The notes: a model not told the origin generated them from the letters alone. A DNA stretch of 62,000 nucleotides from Symbiodinium natans (GCA_905221605.1 CAJNDS010002106.1:417501-479500), one strand, 5' to 3'. Shown: positions 45,460 to 54,483, counted from the stretch's first letter. Numbers and translations are program-made.

Positions 45460-45541
45460 CGGAGCTCCCACCCCCAATCCCCCGGGTGCCCGGCGAAGGG
45501 CCCCACCAACCAGTTTTCAAACAACTTCCGCCGGGAACCTC
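45460..45541 (-). CDS. Exon, tryptophan/glycine-rich
   Basis: Reads RRKLFENWLVGPFAGHPGDW then GWEL; may end at the internal GTGGGG. Confidence 0.6.
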
Positions 45542-45683
45542 GGACTCTGGCTTGAGGTGGGCTTAGGGTTTTTGGAGGGTTTAGGGTTTGTAGGATTTAT
45601 AGGATTGATAGGATTTATAGGATGTATAGGATTTATAGGATTTATAGGGTTTAGAGGGTTTTTAGGGTTTTTAGGGTTCGGGG

Positions 45684-45760
45684 GTTGATTGCCACTTCGT
45701 GGGGCCCATCCCTGGCTGTACAGCCAAAGCAAGCGGCCTCACTTCCCCGAACGTCTGCGG
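45684..45760 (-). CDS. Exon, unknown protein
   Basis: Reads PQTFGEVRPLALAVQPGMGP then TKWQ. Confidence 0.65.
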
Positions 45761-45765
45761 TTTAG

Positions 45766-45927
45766 CTACCATCAGCTTAAGAACCCCAAATGAATAAAAA
45801 TAATAATTCCTATATTACCCTTAACAGCTTAAGAACCCCAAAAGAATGAAAAACAATAATTCTATATTACCCTTAATAAGGAAGAATCTTTTTTTTTTGG
45901 GGGGGGTTCTTAAGCAATTGGTATTTA
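45766..45927. mobile_element. Family M element with duplicated end
   Basis: The end block AGCTTAAGAACCCCAAA..AATAATTC.TATATTACCC occurs twice in tandem, facing the inverted end GGGGTTCTTAAGC. Confidence 0.75.
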
Positions 45928-45941
45928 GGGCCCAGGGTGTA

Positions 45942-45999
45942 CGTAGGGTTTCAGTTGCGGACCAAGTGGACCTCTCTACTTGGGACCGGGTACCCGAAT
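45942..45999 (-). CDS. Possible exon
   Basis: Reads HSGTRSQVERSTWSATETL after acceptor TCGTAG; the plus strand also reads well (VSVADQVDLSTWDRVPECYD), so the strand is uncertain. Confidence 0.35.
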
Positions 46000-46103
46000 G
46001 CTACGATAAGTCGGCGCAAGGCACATGGACCATAAACCCCTTTTTTCAGGGGTTTAGGGTTTAGGGTTTAGGGTTTAGGGTTTAGGGTTTAAGTTTAGGG
46101 CTT

Positions 46104-46166
46104 CGAGTCCGCACGTCGAGCCAGCAAGGGATCGACCACATGTAGTTGGCGGGCTCAGGCCACTTC
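46104..46166 (-). CDS. Exon, tryptophan-rich
   Basis: Reads WPEPANYMWSIPCWLDVRTR. Confidence 0.65.
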
Positions 46167-46356
46167 ACAATTCAGTGGTTTATGAGTCGGGTGATTCGTG
46201 CCCCCTAAGTTGGCCCATCCCAACCTAACCCCTAACCCTACACACTAAACCCTAAACCCTAAACCCTAAACCCTAAACCCTAAACCCTAAACCCCTACCT
46301 AACCCCTAAACCCTAAACCCTAAACCCACTAAACCCTCAACCCTGCACCCTTTCGC

Positions 46357-46431
46357 CTATTGGAGGTTGAATGCTTCAGGCTGCGGGCCACAAGTGTGAT
46401 TCCAATGGTCCACAAGCAGGGCTACTACGTG
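46357..46431 (-). CDS. C-terminal exon with stop
   Basis: 75 nt, 24 codons plus TAG: HVVALLVDHWNHTCGPQPEA then FNLQ. Acceptor GTCTTAAG. Confidence 0.7.
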   Translation of the reverse strand, partial: HVVALLVDHWNHTCGPQPEAFNLQ

Positions 46432-46535
46432 CTTAAGACGAGCCCCCCCCAGGAAATGCAAGGTAATGATGGAAACATGTGTTTGTTTTTGGGAAATTCG
46501 TAAGCAAATAGAAGGCTTTAGGGTTTAGGATTCAG

Positions 46536-46660
46536 GGTATGACTCCTGACTGTTGTACTCCGTAGTCAGACCCAAGGCACAAAATCACAAGTTCTGGCAA
46601 GGGTCTGAACGGTAGCAGCTGTCGGGCGCAGCTGAGCGTGCCAGAGCAGCAGTATTCATC
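46536..46660 (-). CDS. Long exon
   Basis: Reads DEYCCSGTLSCARQLLPFRP then LPELVILCLGSDYGVQQSGV and on to TGA at 46534-46536. Acceptor CGCCCAG. Confidence 0.65.
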
Positions 46661-46716
46661 CTGGGCGAAAAGCAATTTGGGGGGCGGGAGGGCAGTTTCA
46701 AGTAAGCACCTAAACC

Positions 46717-46788
46717 CTAAACCCTAAACCCTAAACCCTAAACCCTAAACCCTAAACCCTAAACCCTAAACCCTAAACCCGTCATCGT
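46717..46788 (-). repeat. CCCTAAA array
   Basis: Ten units. Confidence 0.95.
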
Positions 46789-46954
46789 TGTTTTCTCAAA
46801 GGGCCCGGAACTTGGCTCTCCAGAGCTTCAATCCCAAGCGCCCGACACCTACTTGGAGGCTTCGAGGATTTCCGCAAACACGTTTAGGGTTTAGGGTTTA
46901 GGGTTTAGGGTTTAGGGCAATTCTTCGGTGTCAACCGGGGTCAGCGGTCATTGA

Positions 46955-47036
46955 GTCACAAGGTTTCCTGCCCCGCGGAGCCCGAAACTTCGGAAATCTG
47001 CGTGAAGTCCAGTGGTGATCGGGGGCTTCGGAACCC
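46955..47036 (-). CDS. Exon, serine-rich
   Basis: Reads RSPRSPLDFTQISEVSGSAG then QETL and a stop. Confidence 0.5.
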
Positions 47037-47217
47037 CACAGCACCCTAGGTGTCATTCCGAGCAAAAATTCACAAGCCTCGAAGGCCCTGTAATAGAGGA
47101 GGCCCTCAAAAGCTTGACCCCTTAGACTTACGTGTTGGGCTTGTAAGCCGCTGCCCGATAAAACCCTAAACCCTAAACCCTAAACCCCTAACATGGCCAC
47201 TGCAGGCTGGGTCACAC

Positions 47218-47298
47218 CTGAGCTGTCGCAAGCCATCAAGGCGCGGCAGCCTTCGTAGTCCGCTTGGCCGGGGCAAACCTCGCGGGGTGCGAGGTGAA
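47218..47298 (-). CDS. Exon after G intron
   Basis: Reads HLAPREVCPGQADYEGCRAL then MACDSS. Acceptor GTCTGAG, donor GTGTGACC. Phase matches the exon 47422-47650 (codon GTT at the junction). Confidence 0.7.
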
Positions 47299-47421
47299 CT
47301 CAGACCTCCTCCGCTTCTAGCCTTAGTAGCCCATGTAACCCAATTTTAAAAAGGGTACCCTTTCTTTGGCTTGTTAAAAAGGGTACCCTTTCTTTGGCTT
47401 GGTTGGGTACCACTGGGCTAC
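47299..47421 (-). mobile_element. Intron built on a family G element
   Basis: In gene sense GTAGCCCAGTGGTACCC ... TTACATGGGCTACTAAG plus 22 bases to the acceptor CTGAG. The inner block TTAAAAAGGGTACCCTTTCT is duplicated. Confidence 0.7.
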
Positions 47422-47650
47422 CAAGTAGTTGTGTTGCGGGGAGGGGAGGGGGCGAAGGAATCACAATTTGTCGCTGCTTCAATGTTATGAGCTGTAAAAC
47501 ATCATTTTTTCGAGTTTTAAGCTGATATTCTGGACTGTAGAAATAAACGCTTTTGTTGAGGTACCTCTTGGTGCTGGTAAGCTTTGCTATTTTTCGAATT
47601 TTGAACGTTTTTTGATACGCGGACAATAAGAAGTTGGCGTTGTGCTTGTG
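47422..47650 (-). CDS. AT-rich long exon
   Basis: 229 nt, 76 codons plus one base, the longest single exon seen. Reads HKHNANFLLSAYQKTFKIRK, then IAKLTSTKRYLNKSVYFYSP, then EYQLKTRKNDVLQLITLKQR, ending PPPLPATQLL. Acceptor CTCTAAG, donor CTTG|GTAGCCC at a family G element. Clearly more AT-rich and lysine-rich than all neighbours. Confidence 0.6.
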
Positions 47651-47805
47651 CTTAGAGGTAAATCCCTAAACCCTAAACCCTAAACCCTAAACCCTAAACC
47701 CTAAACCCTAACCCTAAACCCTAAACCCTCTATCAACTCCCTGCACCTGGGTTTGGCCCTAAAACCAAACCAAGGTCGGGGTTAAGGTTTATGGCATAGG
47801 GTTTA

Positions 47806-47840
47806 AGCTTCGGGGGCAGATGCATGTAAGCACCGGACCA
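47806..47840 (-). CDS. Short exon with telomere acceptor
   Basis: Reads WSGAYMHLPPKL directly after GGGTTTAG. Confidence 0.45.
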
Positions 47841-48014
47841 CTAAACCCTAAACCTTAAGCCCTAAACCCTAAACCCTAAACCCTAAAACCCTAAACGCTG
47901 AAACCCTAAACCCTAAACCCTGAACCCCGAACCCTAAACCCTAAATCCTAAATCCTGAATCCTAAACCCTAAACCCTAAACCCTAAACCCTAAACCCTAA
48001 ACCCTAAACCCTAA
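47841..48014 (-). repeat. Long CCCTAAA array with variants
   Basis: Over twenty units with CCCTGAA, CCCTAAAA and TCCTAAA variants. Confidence 0.95.
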
Positions 48015-48057
48015 ACCTCAAACGACTGGCATTTCAAGCCCTTCCCGGAAGCCCCAC

Positions 48058-48144
48058 CTGGCTTGGAGATACGCTGCTGGCGGTGACGGAGGTGTCGTCC
48101 CAGGGCGGGAGAAAGACGAAGGCCAGAATAGCGAAGGTTCCCAC
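48058..48144 (-). CDS. Exon, possible membrane segment
   Basis: 87 nt, exactly 29 codons: VGTFAILAFVFLPPWDDTSV then TASSVSPSQ. Acceptor CGAAG, donor GTGGGG. Confidence 0.7.
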
Positions 48145-48271
48145 CTTCGGGTTGATAAGGGTTTAGGGTTTAGGGTTTAGGGTTTCTGGGGGGGGCATTT
48201 GGGCATTTCGGACGCTAGGAGCCTGTAGGGTGTGTGGCCGTTGGTTGCTTGGGCAGGGAGACTTCGAACCT

Positions 48272-48331
48272 GAACCACACGCAGGGTTCGACATCTTGTT
48301 TGGGAAGAGTCGGCCCCCGCCATCCAAGACC
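48272..48331 (-). CDS. Exon, unknown protein
   Basis: Reads VLDGGGRLFPNKMSNPACGS. Confidence 0.6.
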
Positions 48332-48429
48332 CTAAACCTTATTTAAAACCTAAACCCTATAAACCCTAAACCCTAGAAACCCTAAACCCTATAAACCCTA
48401 AACACCCTAAACCTTATAAACTTAAACCC

Positions 48430-48526
48430 TAAAGAGCCGTGATTTCTGTGGCCGCGGGTGTGCCACAGTCCTTGTGGCGAGGCCAGGCTGCTACAAATAG
48501 CTGTGGCGGCTTTACGCGATTTTGAA
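48430..48526 (-). CDS. Exon, unknown protein
   Basis: Reads SRKAATAICSSLASPQGLWH then TRGHRNHGSL; follows a family F element. Confidence 0.6.
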
Positions 48527-48529
48527 GCC

Positions 48530-48655
48530 AAGATTCAAGAGTAACCTTGCAATCAAAAGAGGGTACCCTTTTGGGTTTCTCAAGGGCTTTACCATAAGGA
48601 AACCTAAACCTAAACTCTAAGAACCGGGAATCAGGGCCTACTCTGGGTGCTAGAC
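48530..48655. mobile_element. Family F element
   Basis: ATTCAAGAGTAACCTTGCAATC and inverted GGGCCTACTCTGGGTGCTAGA. Confidence 0.7.
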
Positions 48656-48724
48656 TGGAGGTTCAGGGTTGAGGGTCCCTTGCAAAAAAACTCCCACGCC
48701 CAAAGCCCCGACACTCAACTTGAC

Positions 48725-48767
48725 CTTGGCCAGGGTCTCGACAACAAGTGAGACGGTGGTCTGCATC
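48725..48767 (-). CDS. Exon, helical
   Basis: Reads MQTTVSLVVETLAK; acceptor ACGCAAG, donor GTCAAG. The frame stays open downstream. Confidence 0.65.
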
Positions 48768-49046
48768 CTTGCGTTGCAAGGTGAAGGCCAGGTGTCACAC
48801 GCGTTCCGAAACCCTAAGCCATAACGTTAAACCCTAGCAGCCCAGCAACAAAGCCCTGAAAATCTAAGAGAAGCCGGTCAACCCCAAAACTCTATATAAA
48901 CCCCCCGGAGTCCTGCTTTGGGCGCACATTACAGGGGCCCATACCAAGTGCCCGCAACACGAAACCACAAGTTGAAGAAGAACCTTTACTGGCACTCAAC
49001 TCCTAAATCCTTATCTCTAGCTCCCTAAACCCCAGCACCCTGAACC

Positions 49047-49380
49047 CTAGCACCCTGAACCCTTTCTGTAGCTATTGTCAGTCGTATGGATATGGTTAGT
49101 ATGAACAAGATGATGATGATGGTGATGGTGATGATGATGATGATGAAGTAGATGTACAATCTGGTTATTTTGTGCTGTTAGTTTTGCAACGCTTATGCGG
49201 GCACAATAATACAGTTCTGCTGATGAGTTCAATTAATTGGTACTATTACCATTCGAATCAGTTAATAGTATTCCCATTCAAAGTATTTCTGTTGTCTTGT
49301 TTGCTCTTATTACGACTTTTTATTAGCATGACCTGAAGGTCCTGGAGCTTGGTTCCTCTTCTACGTAGAAGCAGTCTGAT
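49047..49380. other. AT-rich stretch with (GAT)n, no exon seen
   Basis: (GAT/GGT)n at 49110-49146 followed by AT-rich DNA without telomere units; a candidate intergenic region. Confidence 0.5.
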
Positions 49381-49392
49381 TGGGCGTATACA

Positions 49393-49562
49393 ATGTTGGG
49401 GGAGGACGGCGCGGCTATGGAGACCATTACTAATGTGATGAAGGCATACTCCTCAGTTAAAGGCTGTTGGGCTCTTTTGGCCAATGCGGCTCGCCCAGAA
49501 CTGCGGGGCTTGGGCTTTGCATCTTGTGATGAACGTCCTAGGGGCTGGGTTCCGGACTTCGA
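49393..49562. other. Coding-like region, strand unresolved
   Basis: Plus starts with ATG and reads MLGEDGAAMETITNVMKAYS then SVKGCWALLANAARPELRGL; minus reads SSGRAALAKRAQQPLTEEYA. One is real, the other a mirror; neighbours favour minus, the ATG and the upstream AT-rich DNA favour plus. Confidence 0.4.
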
Positions 49563-49697
49563 GGTTTATAGGGATTCGGGTTTAAACCTAAACCCCAAAC
49601 CCTAAACCCTAAACCCCAAACCCTAAACCGCCTGAACCCTAAGCCCTTAGGGATCCTACACTCCTACACCCGAAAAGCACCACACGGGGTGCAGAAC

Positions 49698-49770
49698 TCT
49701 CAGGAGCATAGTGCCGGCAAGAGTCAAGTATCGCCGGCGAAGCAGCCGAAAGTTGAACAAGCGAGTCAGC
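49698..49770 (-). CDS. Exon, unknown protein
   Basis: Reads ADSLVQLSAASPAILDSCRH then YAPE; acceptor AATCCAG. Confidence 0.5.
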
Positions 49771-50074
49771 CTGGATTTTTTGGAGTCTAAGGTTTCTAGG
49801 CCAAGAGCACTTCCCCCCCGAAAATTGCTAGACACTACTCTTGCGCAAAGCCCAGGCTATACATACACCTCTAGGGTTAAGGGCTTAGGGTTTAGGGTTC
49901 CTGAACCCCTACACCCCCAAACGAACTAAAACCCTCTTTTGAAAGCATCATGGCAGCGCACCTCTAGGTTTAGGGTTTAGGGGTTATAGAGTTTAGGGTT
50001 TATTGTTTTGGGTTTAGGGTTTATGGTTAGGGAAGGGTGCCCCTGAAACCCCCTAACCCCCAAACCCTAAACAC

Positions 50075-50172
50075 CAGCTCCACGGATGTTTGCTGCCCAG
50101 AAGCTGGAAAGACAGTGCTTTGCACGCCTCCCCAAGCGCCACGATGAAGACCACAGCCATTGTAATGTCAAC
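50075..50172 (-). CDS. Exon, membrane-like, telomere donor
   Basis: 98 nt. Reads VDITMAVVFIVALGEACKAL then SFQLLGSKHPWS. Acceptor CATTGAG, donor CTG|GTGTTTAGGG. Confidence 0.75.
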
Positions 50173-50234
50173 CTCAATGTTATAGGGTTCTTCGGGTTCT
50201 TAGGGTTTAGGGTCTAGGATTTAGGGCTAGGGTT

Positions 50235-50365
50235 CCTAACGGAGGGGGATTCAAGGGGGGTAGACAACCCAAGGTTCCCAAATACTCCCCACTGCTCCCT
50301 AAGGCTCCCGAAGCTTCCCTAAGGTTCCCTAGGTACCCACCCCCCTTCCCTTAAGAACCCTATAA
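50235..50365. mobile_element. Family P element
   Basis: GGGGGATTCAAGGGGGGTAGAC..AAGGTTCCC and inverted CCTAGGTACCCACCCCCCTTCCC. Confidence 0.65.
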
Positions 50366-50531
50366 CAATCAGGCTCCCCCGAAAGATAGGGAAACCAAGA
50401 AGATCATCCCTAAACCCCATAAACCCCGACCACGAAACCCTGAAATCCTGGACCCTAAAACCCTATTTAGAACCCCCAAGCCCGAAACCCCTAAAACCCT
50501 AAAGTCCTAAATCCGCGCCCCCCACCCCAGG

Positions 50532-50609
50532 GTTTTTGCTCCTATCAGACCGTGCACCAACTTCAAGAAGCCCGCAGACTCAAAAAGACTCAAAAGCCCG
50601 TCATGGGTT
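50532..50609 (-). CDS. Exon, helical
   Basis: Reads HDGLLSLFESAGFLKLVHGL then IGAKT. Confidence 0.7.
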
Positions 50610-50643
50610 TCGGGTTTAGGGTTAGCGGGGTGAGGAGATTAGG

Positions 50644-50752
50644 CCAAGATATATAGGCCCTGTAAACCCAAGACAATTTGTGAAGCCAAGTCTGCAACAG
50701 CCTTTGCTCCGAATCGAACTCCGACCGTCGTGGGCTTCGCACTTTTGGGGTC
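50644..50752 (-). CDS. Exon reading to a stop
   Basis: Reads KSAKPTTVGVRFGAKAVADL then ASQIVLGLQGLYILA and TAA. Confidence 0.65.
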
Positions 50753-50764
50753 TTATGGGCCAAA

Positions 50765-50830
50765 CAGCCCGTAGCTTACACACCCGAGCACAAGCCCAGC
50801 AGCCCCTGTCGAGACCCTGAATTTTGGGGT
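50765..50830 (-). CDS. Exon, cysteine-containing
   Basis: Reads GLDRGCWACARVCKLRAVW; acceptor AATTCAG. Confidence 0.5.
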
Positions 50831-50889
50831 TCCTGTTTCGGTGCCGTATTGTCTTACCCCTTAAACCCTAAACCCTAAACCCTTTACAA

Positions 50890-51008
50890 CTAGAAGCAAG
50901 GTGTCCGAAACTACTAGTAATGATACAGCGATAGATTATACATGGTCGAAAAGAGTCCGTCGTGGAAAGATGAGGCCCGCAGGTTAGTTCGGAGTGTCCG
51001 GGCATTGA
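50890..51008 (-). CDS. Exon after M intron
   Basis: Reads SMPGHSELTCGPHLSTTDSF then RPCIIYRCIITSSFGHLASS. Acceptor AGTAGTAG is the end of element M. Runs open to the next telomere array. Confidence 0.65.
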
Positions 51009-51153
51009 CTACTACTTGCTTAGCGCCACACCCCCCCCCCCCCCCCCGCAAAAAAAAAAAAGAAATAAAACATGAACAAGCATATTCATTCCTTAGAAGG
51101 GTAAGAGGGGGATTCTTATGTTGTGTTTTTGGAGGCTCTACGCAAGTAGTAGC
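51009..51153 (-). mobile_element. Family M introner, GC-AG
   Basis: 145 bp; in gene sense GCTACTACTTGCGTAGAGCC ... GCTAAGCAAGTAGTAG. Inverted ends CTACTACTTGC/GCAAGTAGTAG. The triplet TCA stands on both sides, a likely target duplication. Confidence 0.85.
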
Positions 51154-51204
51154 TGAGCTCTTCGAAACCCAAGATTTGCCTCTTGGGGCTTGTACCTGGC
51201 CCTC
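51154..51204 (-). CDS. Exon before M intron
   Basis: 51 nt, exactly 17 codons: EGQVQAPRGKSWVSKSS. Acceptor CTTTAG, donor GC of element M. Joins SMPGH in phase 0. Confidence 0.75.
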
Positions 51205-51366
51205 CTAAAGACTCAGATCCCCAACATCTAGAAGAGTATGCAAGGGTTTGTTGGTAGGGCTTGCCCTAAACCCCAAACCCTAAACCCTAAACCCTAAACC
51301 CTAAACCCTGAACCCTGAACCCTGAACCCTAAACCCTATAGACCCTAGGCCATGAAACCCTGAAAC

Positions 51367-51447
51367 CCAATTTTCGGGGTTGTCTGGGGCCCCAGCACCG
51401 AGATCAACGAGTGTGGCCAGCGCACCCCACTTCTCCCCGGCGTTGTC
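51367..51447 (-). CDS. 81-nt exon with telomere-variant donor
   Basis: Exactly 27 codons: DNAGEKWGALATLVDLGAGA then PDNPENW. Acceptor CCTAAG; donor TGG|GTTTCAGG. Confidence 0.8.
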
Positions 51448-51520
51448 CTTAGGTTTCGAGGAGTTTAGGCACCGTAAGCAGGGTTTTGCCACAGGTTTTG
51501 GCACGTACTGAGCCCCTTAT

Positions 51521-51634
51521 AGTAGCCCAGTAACCATATTATAATAAGGGCACCCTTTTTGGGGCTGGTTACTTTATAAGGGAACCCAGAACCAAAAAAA
51601 CAAGAAGGGTTAAGGGTGTCACGGGGCTACCCAG
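51521..51634. mobile_element. Family G element
   Basis: TAGTAGCCCAGTAACCATAT..AAGGGCACCC and inverted GGGTGTCACGGGGCTACCC. Confidence 0.8.
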
Positions 51635-51639
51635 GCCCT

Positions 51640-51684
51640 AAGCCCCCGGCTTTTCTAGGGCTTCGTAGCGTAGAGGTCCACCGT
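51640..51684 (-). CDS. Short exon between G and E elements
   Basis: Reads YGGPLRYEALEKPG. Confidence 0.45.
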
Positions 51685-51687
51685 ACC

Positions 51688-51797
51688 CAAAGGGTCCATG
51701 TACCCATATAGTATATACTTGGGCCTTAAAGGAGTTCCTATACAGTAGCTGTAGGGCCCAAATATGTACTATATGGGTACATGGACCCTTAGGGAGG
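51688..51797. mobile_element. Family E element
   Basis: AAAGGGTCCATGTACCCATA and inverted TATGGGTACATGGACCCTT. Confidence 0.85.
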
Positions 51798-51805
51798 GTT
51801 GAGAT

Positions 51806-51872
51806 CTCGGGCCGCGCCCTCCCTTGCCGTAACTCTGCTCACGCAGGTGCGCGCAGAGGGAGTCTCTGGAAG
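51806..51872 (-). CDS. Exon, unknown protein
   Basis: Reads DSLCAHLREQSYGKGGRGPR then S; runs up to the family E element. Confidence 0.65.
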
Positions 51873-52003
51873 GCAAACCCCGGATGGGCTACTTATTAGG
51901 CCTTATAATCCCCATGATCAGATCAACCCTACAAAAGGGCCTCTTTAAAGAGTTATAGGGTGTAATGGCCCCCCCCCTGGCAGGCAGATGCAAAAAAAAA
52001 GAA

Positions 52004-52046
52004 AAGTTCGCCTCCAGCTTCCCCATAGCTTTGTATGCAATGGTCC
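52004..52046 (-). CDS. Exon, unknown protein
   Basis: Reads TIAYKAMGKLEANF; acceptor GGCTTCAG. Confidence 0.65.
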
Positions 52047-52206
52047 CTGAAGCCAAATTTAGAGCAACTAGGCACCCAACTCTGCAAATCCCCCTAAACC
52101 CTAAACCCTATAAACCCTAAACCCTAAACCCAATACCCTAAAGCCTAAAGCCAAAACCCCTAAACCCTAACCCCTAAACCGCTAAACCCCTAAACCCTAA
52201 ACCCCG

Positions 52207-52358
52207 CAGATCCGAAGACAGCCAGCCCAGACATCGTCCCACAAACTTATGGCCGCGAACTTTCCAGCGAAGCTTCGCAGCCATTCCGCAGGCACTCTCC
52301 CCACTCGTAAATAATGAGCCTCGGCCCAGCAGAAAGGCCCCACCGTGGCTCGTTTGGG
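52207..52358 (-). CDS. About 150-nt exon, telomere donor
   Basis: Reads RATVGPFCWAEAHYLRVGRV, then PAEWLRSFAGKFAAISLWDD, then VWAGCLRIC; ends at GGGGTTTAGGG. One of the longest open islands. Confidence 0.7.
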
Positions 52359-52447
52359 GTTCAGAGTTTAGAATTTAGGGTTTAGGGTTTAGGGTTTAGG
52401 ATTTAGGGTTTAGGGTTTAGGGTTTAGGATTTAGGGTTTAGGGCTGA

Positions 52448-52528
52448 GGGCTCTGCTTGTTCATCTTGGGGGGGATTGGACGGCAGCGTGAGTTCCGTAA
52501 CTTGTGATTTTCCGCAGGAGAGTAGCTG
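52448..52528 (-). CDS. Exon, polar
   Basis: Reads QLLSCGKSQVTELTLPSNPP then QDEQAEP; acceptor GCTTTCAG. Confidence 0.6.
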
Positions 52529-52689
52529 CTGAAAGCTTGCTCCGGCAGGCAAGTGGTGCAATCTAACCATGCCTATAGTCTGCATTGTGGCTCCTTGTTT
52601 GGGTTAACGAATGTTTCTACTATCGGATCCTAATCTTGAACCTGGCTAACCAAAAAAGGAGTACAATGGAGACTGCAGATGCCATGCAA

Positions 52690-52850
52690 TGCGCTACCGT
52701 ACCAGAATTCTACCGTACCATCCCGTATCAGATCGTACCACACCGTGTCATGCCGTACCGTGTGGCTTGCCAGACCCTCCTCCCATACCCGACCGTGCCT
52801 TACCCCACGCGATCATACCCTACCATACCAGGCCATACCATCTTTAGCTA
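52690..52850 (+). repeat. Degenerate TACCGTACCA minisatellite
   Basis: CCGTACC/CCATACC motifs recur every about 10 bp for 160 bp. Confidence 0.8.
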
Positions 52851-52859
52851 GCTACGACC

Positions 52860-53100
52860 TACCTAAATACGTGTGTACGTACGTGTCCATGAGCAAGCAA
52901 CTAGATAAATTACACATCTATGTATATATAACTTGAAAAATGAATGTATCATGCATTATATATATATATATATATATGTATGATACATGTACAATTACAG
53001 TTGCACTAACCTTGGCAATACTGTTACAACTATTTGGGCTCATGGCTCTGCAGCATATCAAGCAAGCACGCCAATGTGCATAACTTCTGATGGTTACAGT
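52860..53100. other. AT-rich region, no exon seen
   Basis: Contains the palindrome ATGTATCATGCAT-(TA)n-ATGTATGATACAT (52944-52987). Confidence 0.8.
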
Positions 53101-53139
53101 GACCCCGTGCTTAGGGTTTAGGGTTTAGGGTTTGGGGTC

Positions 53140-53230
53140 CATGGATTGTGAATCGTATCAAGCCGAACACTCAGAAACTTATCAGCTCCTGCATTGGCAA
53201 ACTGCAGCTGTGGGCAGTCGGAATTGGGCT
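53140..53230 (-). CDS. Exon, unknown protein
   Basis: Reads NSDCPQLQFANAGADKFLSV then RLDTIHNPWT. Confidence 0.65.
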
Positions 53231-53272
53231 TGGGGTTTCAGGCTTGGGGAGAGGTTATGTTCAGGGTTTAGG

Positions 53273-53395
53273 GTGAAGATGACAATGCGAAAAGCAGTGA
53301 TCACACTGGCACGAACCATTGCAATTATGGGAAAGCAACATAACAGAGGAAGCAAAGGGGTTGCAGAGCAAGGGGATTCGGGTGTAAGACTGCAA
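53273..53395 (-). CDS. Exon, possible membrane segment
   Basis: Reads LTPESPCSATPLLPLLCCFP then IIAMVRASVITAFRIVIFT; the plus strand is also open. Confidence 0.45.
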
Positions 53396-53437
53396 CCCAA
53401 GACACCTAGAACCCCTAAACCCTCAACCCTGAACCCT

Positions 53438-53494
53438 GATTCCCAGCTGAGTGGCGACTTCGCTTCGAGGAGCACACCTTGCACGAAACCAGGT
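53438..53494 (-). CDS. Exon with telomere-variant donor
   Basis: Reads GFVQGVLLEAKSPLSWES; donor GTTCAGGG. Confidence 0.65.
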
Positions 53495-53564
53495 CGTTTA
53501 AATCGGGTGTAGGGTTTAGGGTTCAGGGTTCCTCTACCCCACTTCCCCATTCCCCTGCAGCCCT

Positions 53565-53742
53565 GCTTGGAGGTTCATGGGCACTTCTAACCCCAATTTA
53601 TATGTCTACGCATATCCTACTTAGAGGACTTATAAGGTGGCTTTGCAAGGTGCCATTAGAATTGGGGTTTAGGTTTTGGGTTTTGAGGTTTGAGGTTTTA
53701 GGGTTTAGGGTGTAGGGTAATAGAAGTACTCCGAACCTCCAA
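53565..53742. mobile_element. Family L element with telomere insert
   Basis: TTGGAGGTTCATGGGCACTTC and inverted GAAGTACTCCGAACCTCCAA; TTTAGG-type units at 53664-53720. Confidence 0.8.
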
Positions 53743-53745
53743 ACA

Positions 53746-53806
53746 AAGGCCCTCCCTCAGCCCACGGTGGAGGACTTGAAGCGCCCAGAAGATGCGTATA
53801 GGCAAG
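53746..53806 (-). CDS. Exon before L element
   Basis: Reads LPIRIFWALQVLHRGLREGL; donor GTTTGGAGG lies in the L terminus. Confidence 0.65.
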
Positions 53807-53854
53807 GGGTTTGGGGTTTAGGGTTTGGGGTTTATGGCTGAGCCACTATAGATG

Positions 53855-53983
53855 CTTGGAGGTTCATGGGGTACGTAGAACCCCAAATAAACCTGTACCT
53901 TAGGCGCCCCCCCAAGCCCTCCAAGTAGTTTTAGGAAGACTCGCAACTGGGGACTGGGGGTAGAAGTACCCATGAACCTCAAG
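53855..53983. mobile_element. Family L element
   Basis: CTTGGAGGTTCATGGGGTAC and inverted GAAGTACCCATGAACCTCAAG. Confidence 0.8.
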
Positions 53984-53991
53984 TGCATTCT

Positions 53992-54155
53992 AGTAGACTT
54001 GGGAAACGTTGGTGGGAAAGGCTGGCGCGCCAGGTACGGCTACCTGCTCTTTGGGCTGGTAGGATGCTCCGACGTTTGGGGTGAATCTTAGCAGATGACC
54101 GGCGCAAATGTGTCTTTTGGGTATGCTAGGTGGACGCCACAAGTAGTTTCGTTAT
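53992..54155 (-). CDS. Coding-like region
   Basis: Reads PPSIPKRHICAGHLLRFTPN then VGASYQPKEQVAVPGAPAFP; splice edges and frame are unsettled, and plus is partly open. Confidence 0.45.
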
Positions 54156-54196
54156 GCGCTTGCAGCTGGCGCTTAGCCCTATCACCTACAACACAA

Positions 54197-54305
54197 ACCC
54201 ATAGGGTCCATGTACCTATATGTTATATACTTGTACCTTAAAGGGGTGCCCATATAGTAGCTTTAGGGCCCAACTATATACTATATGGGTACATGGACCC
54301 TTAGG
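54197..54305. mobile_element. Family E element
   Basis: CATAGGGTCCATGTACC and inverted TATGGGTACATGGACCCTT. Confidence 0.85.
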
Positions 54306-54317
54306 GAAATCTTAGCT

Positions 54318-54413
54318 AGGATGGCCCTTAACACCCTCTGAAAATATTCCTGAATATGACCCTCTTAAACCCAATAAGGGAAAATATAAAATGTCCCAAG
54401 GGCCTACCTAGTA
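54318..54413. mobile_element. Family D element
   Basis: CTAGGATGGCCCTTAACACC ... AATGTCCCAAGGGCCTACCTAG; in gene sense GTAGGCCC..CATCCTAG, so GT and AG sit at the ends. Confidence 0.75.
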
Positions 54414-54437
54414 TTAAAAAAACAGCTCAACAAAGAA

Positions 54438-54483
54438 AAGCACACATGGCCGCCACGTCCTCAATCAGGATCCCCTTTCTGTA
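54438..54483 (-). CDS. Short exon
   Basis: Reads KGILIEDVAAMCAFL; acceptor GATACAG. Confidence 0.55.

Noticed and set aside
49050-49235. Poly-His ORF
   Set aside because: Translation of the (GAT)n microsatellite on the opposite strand.
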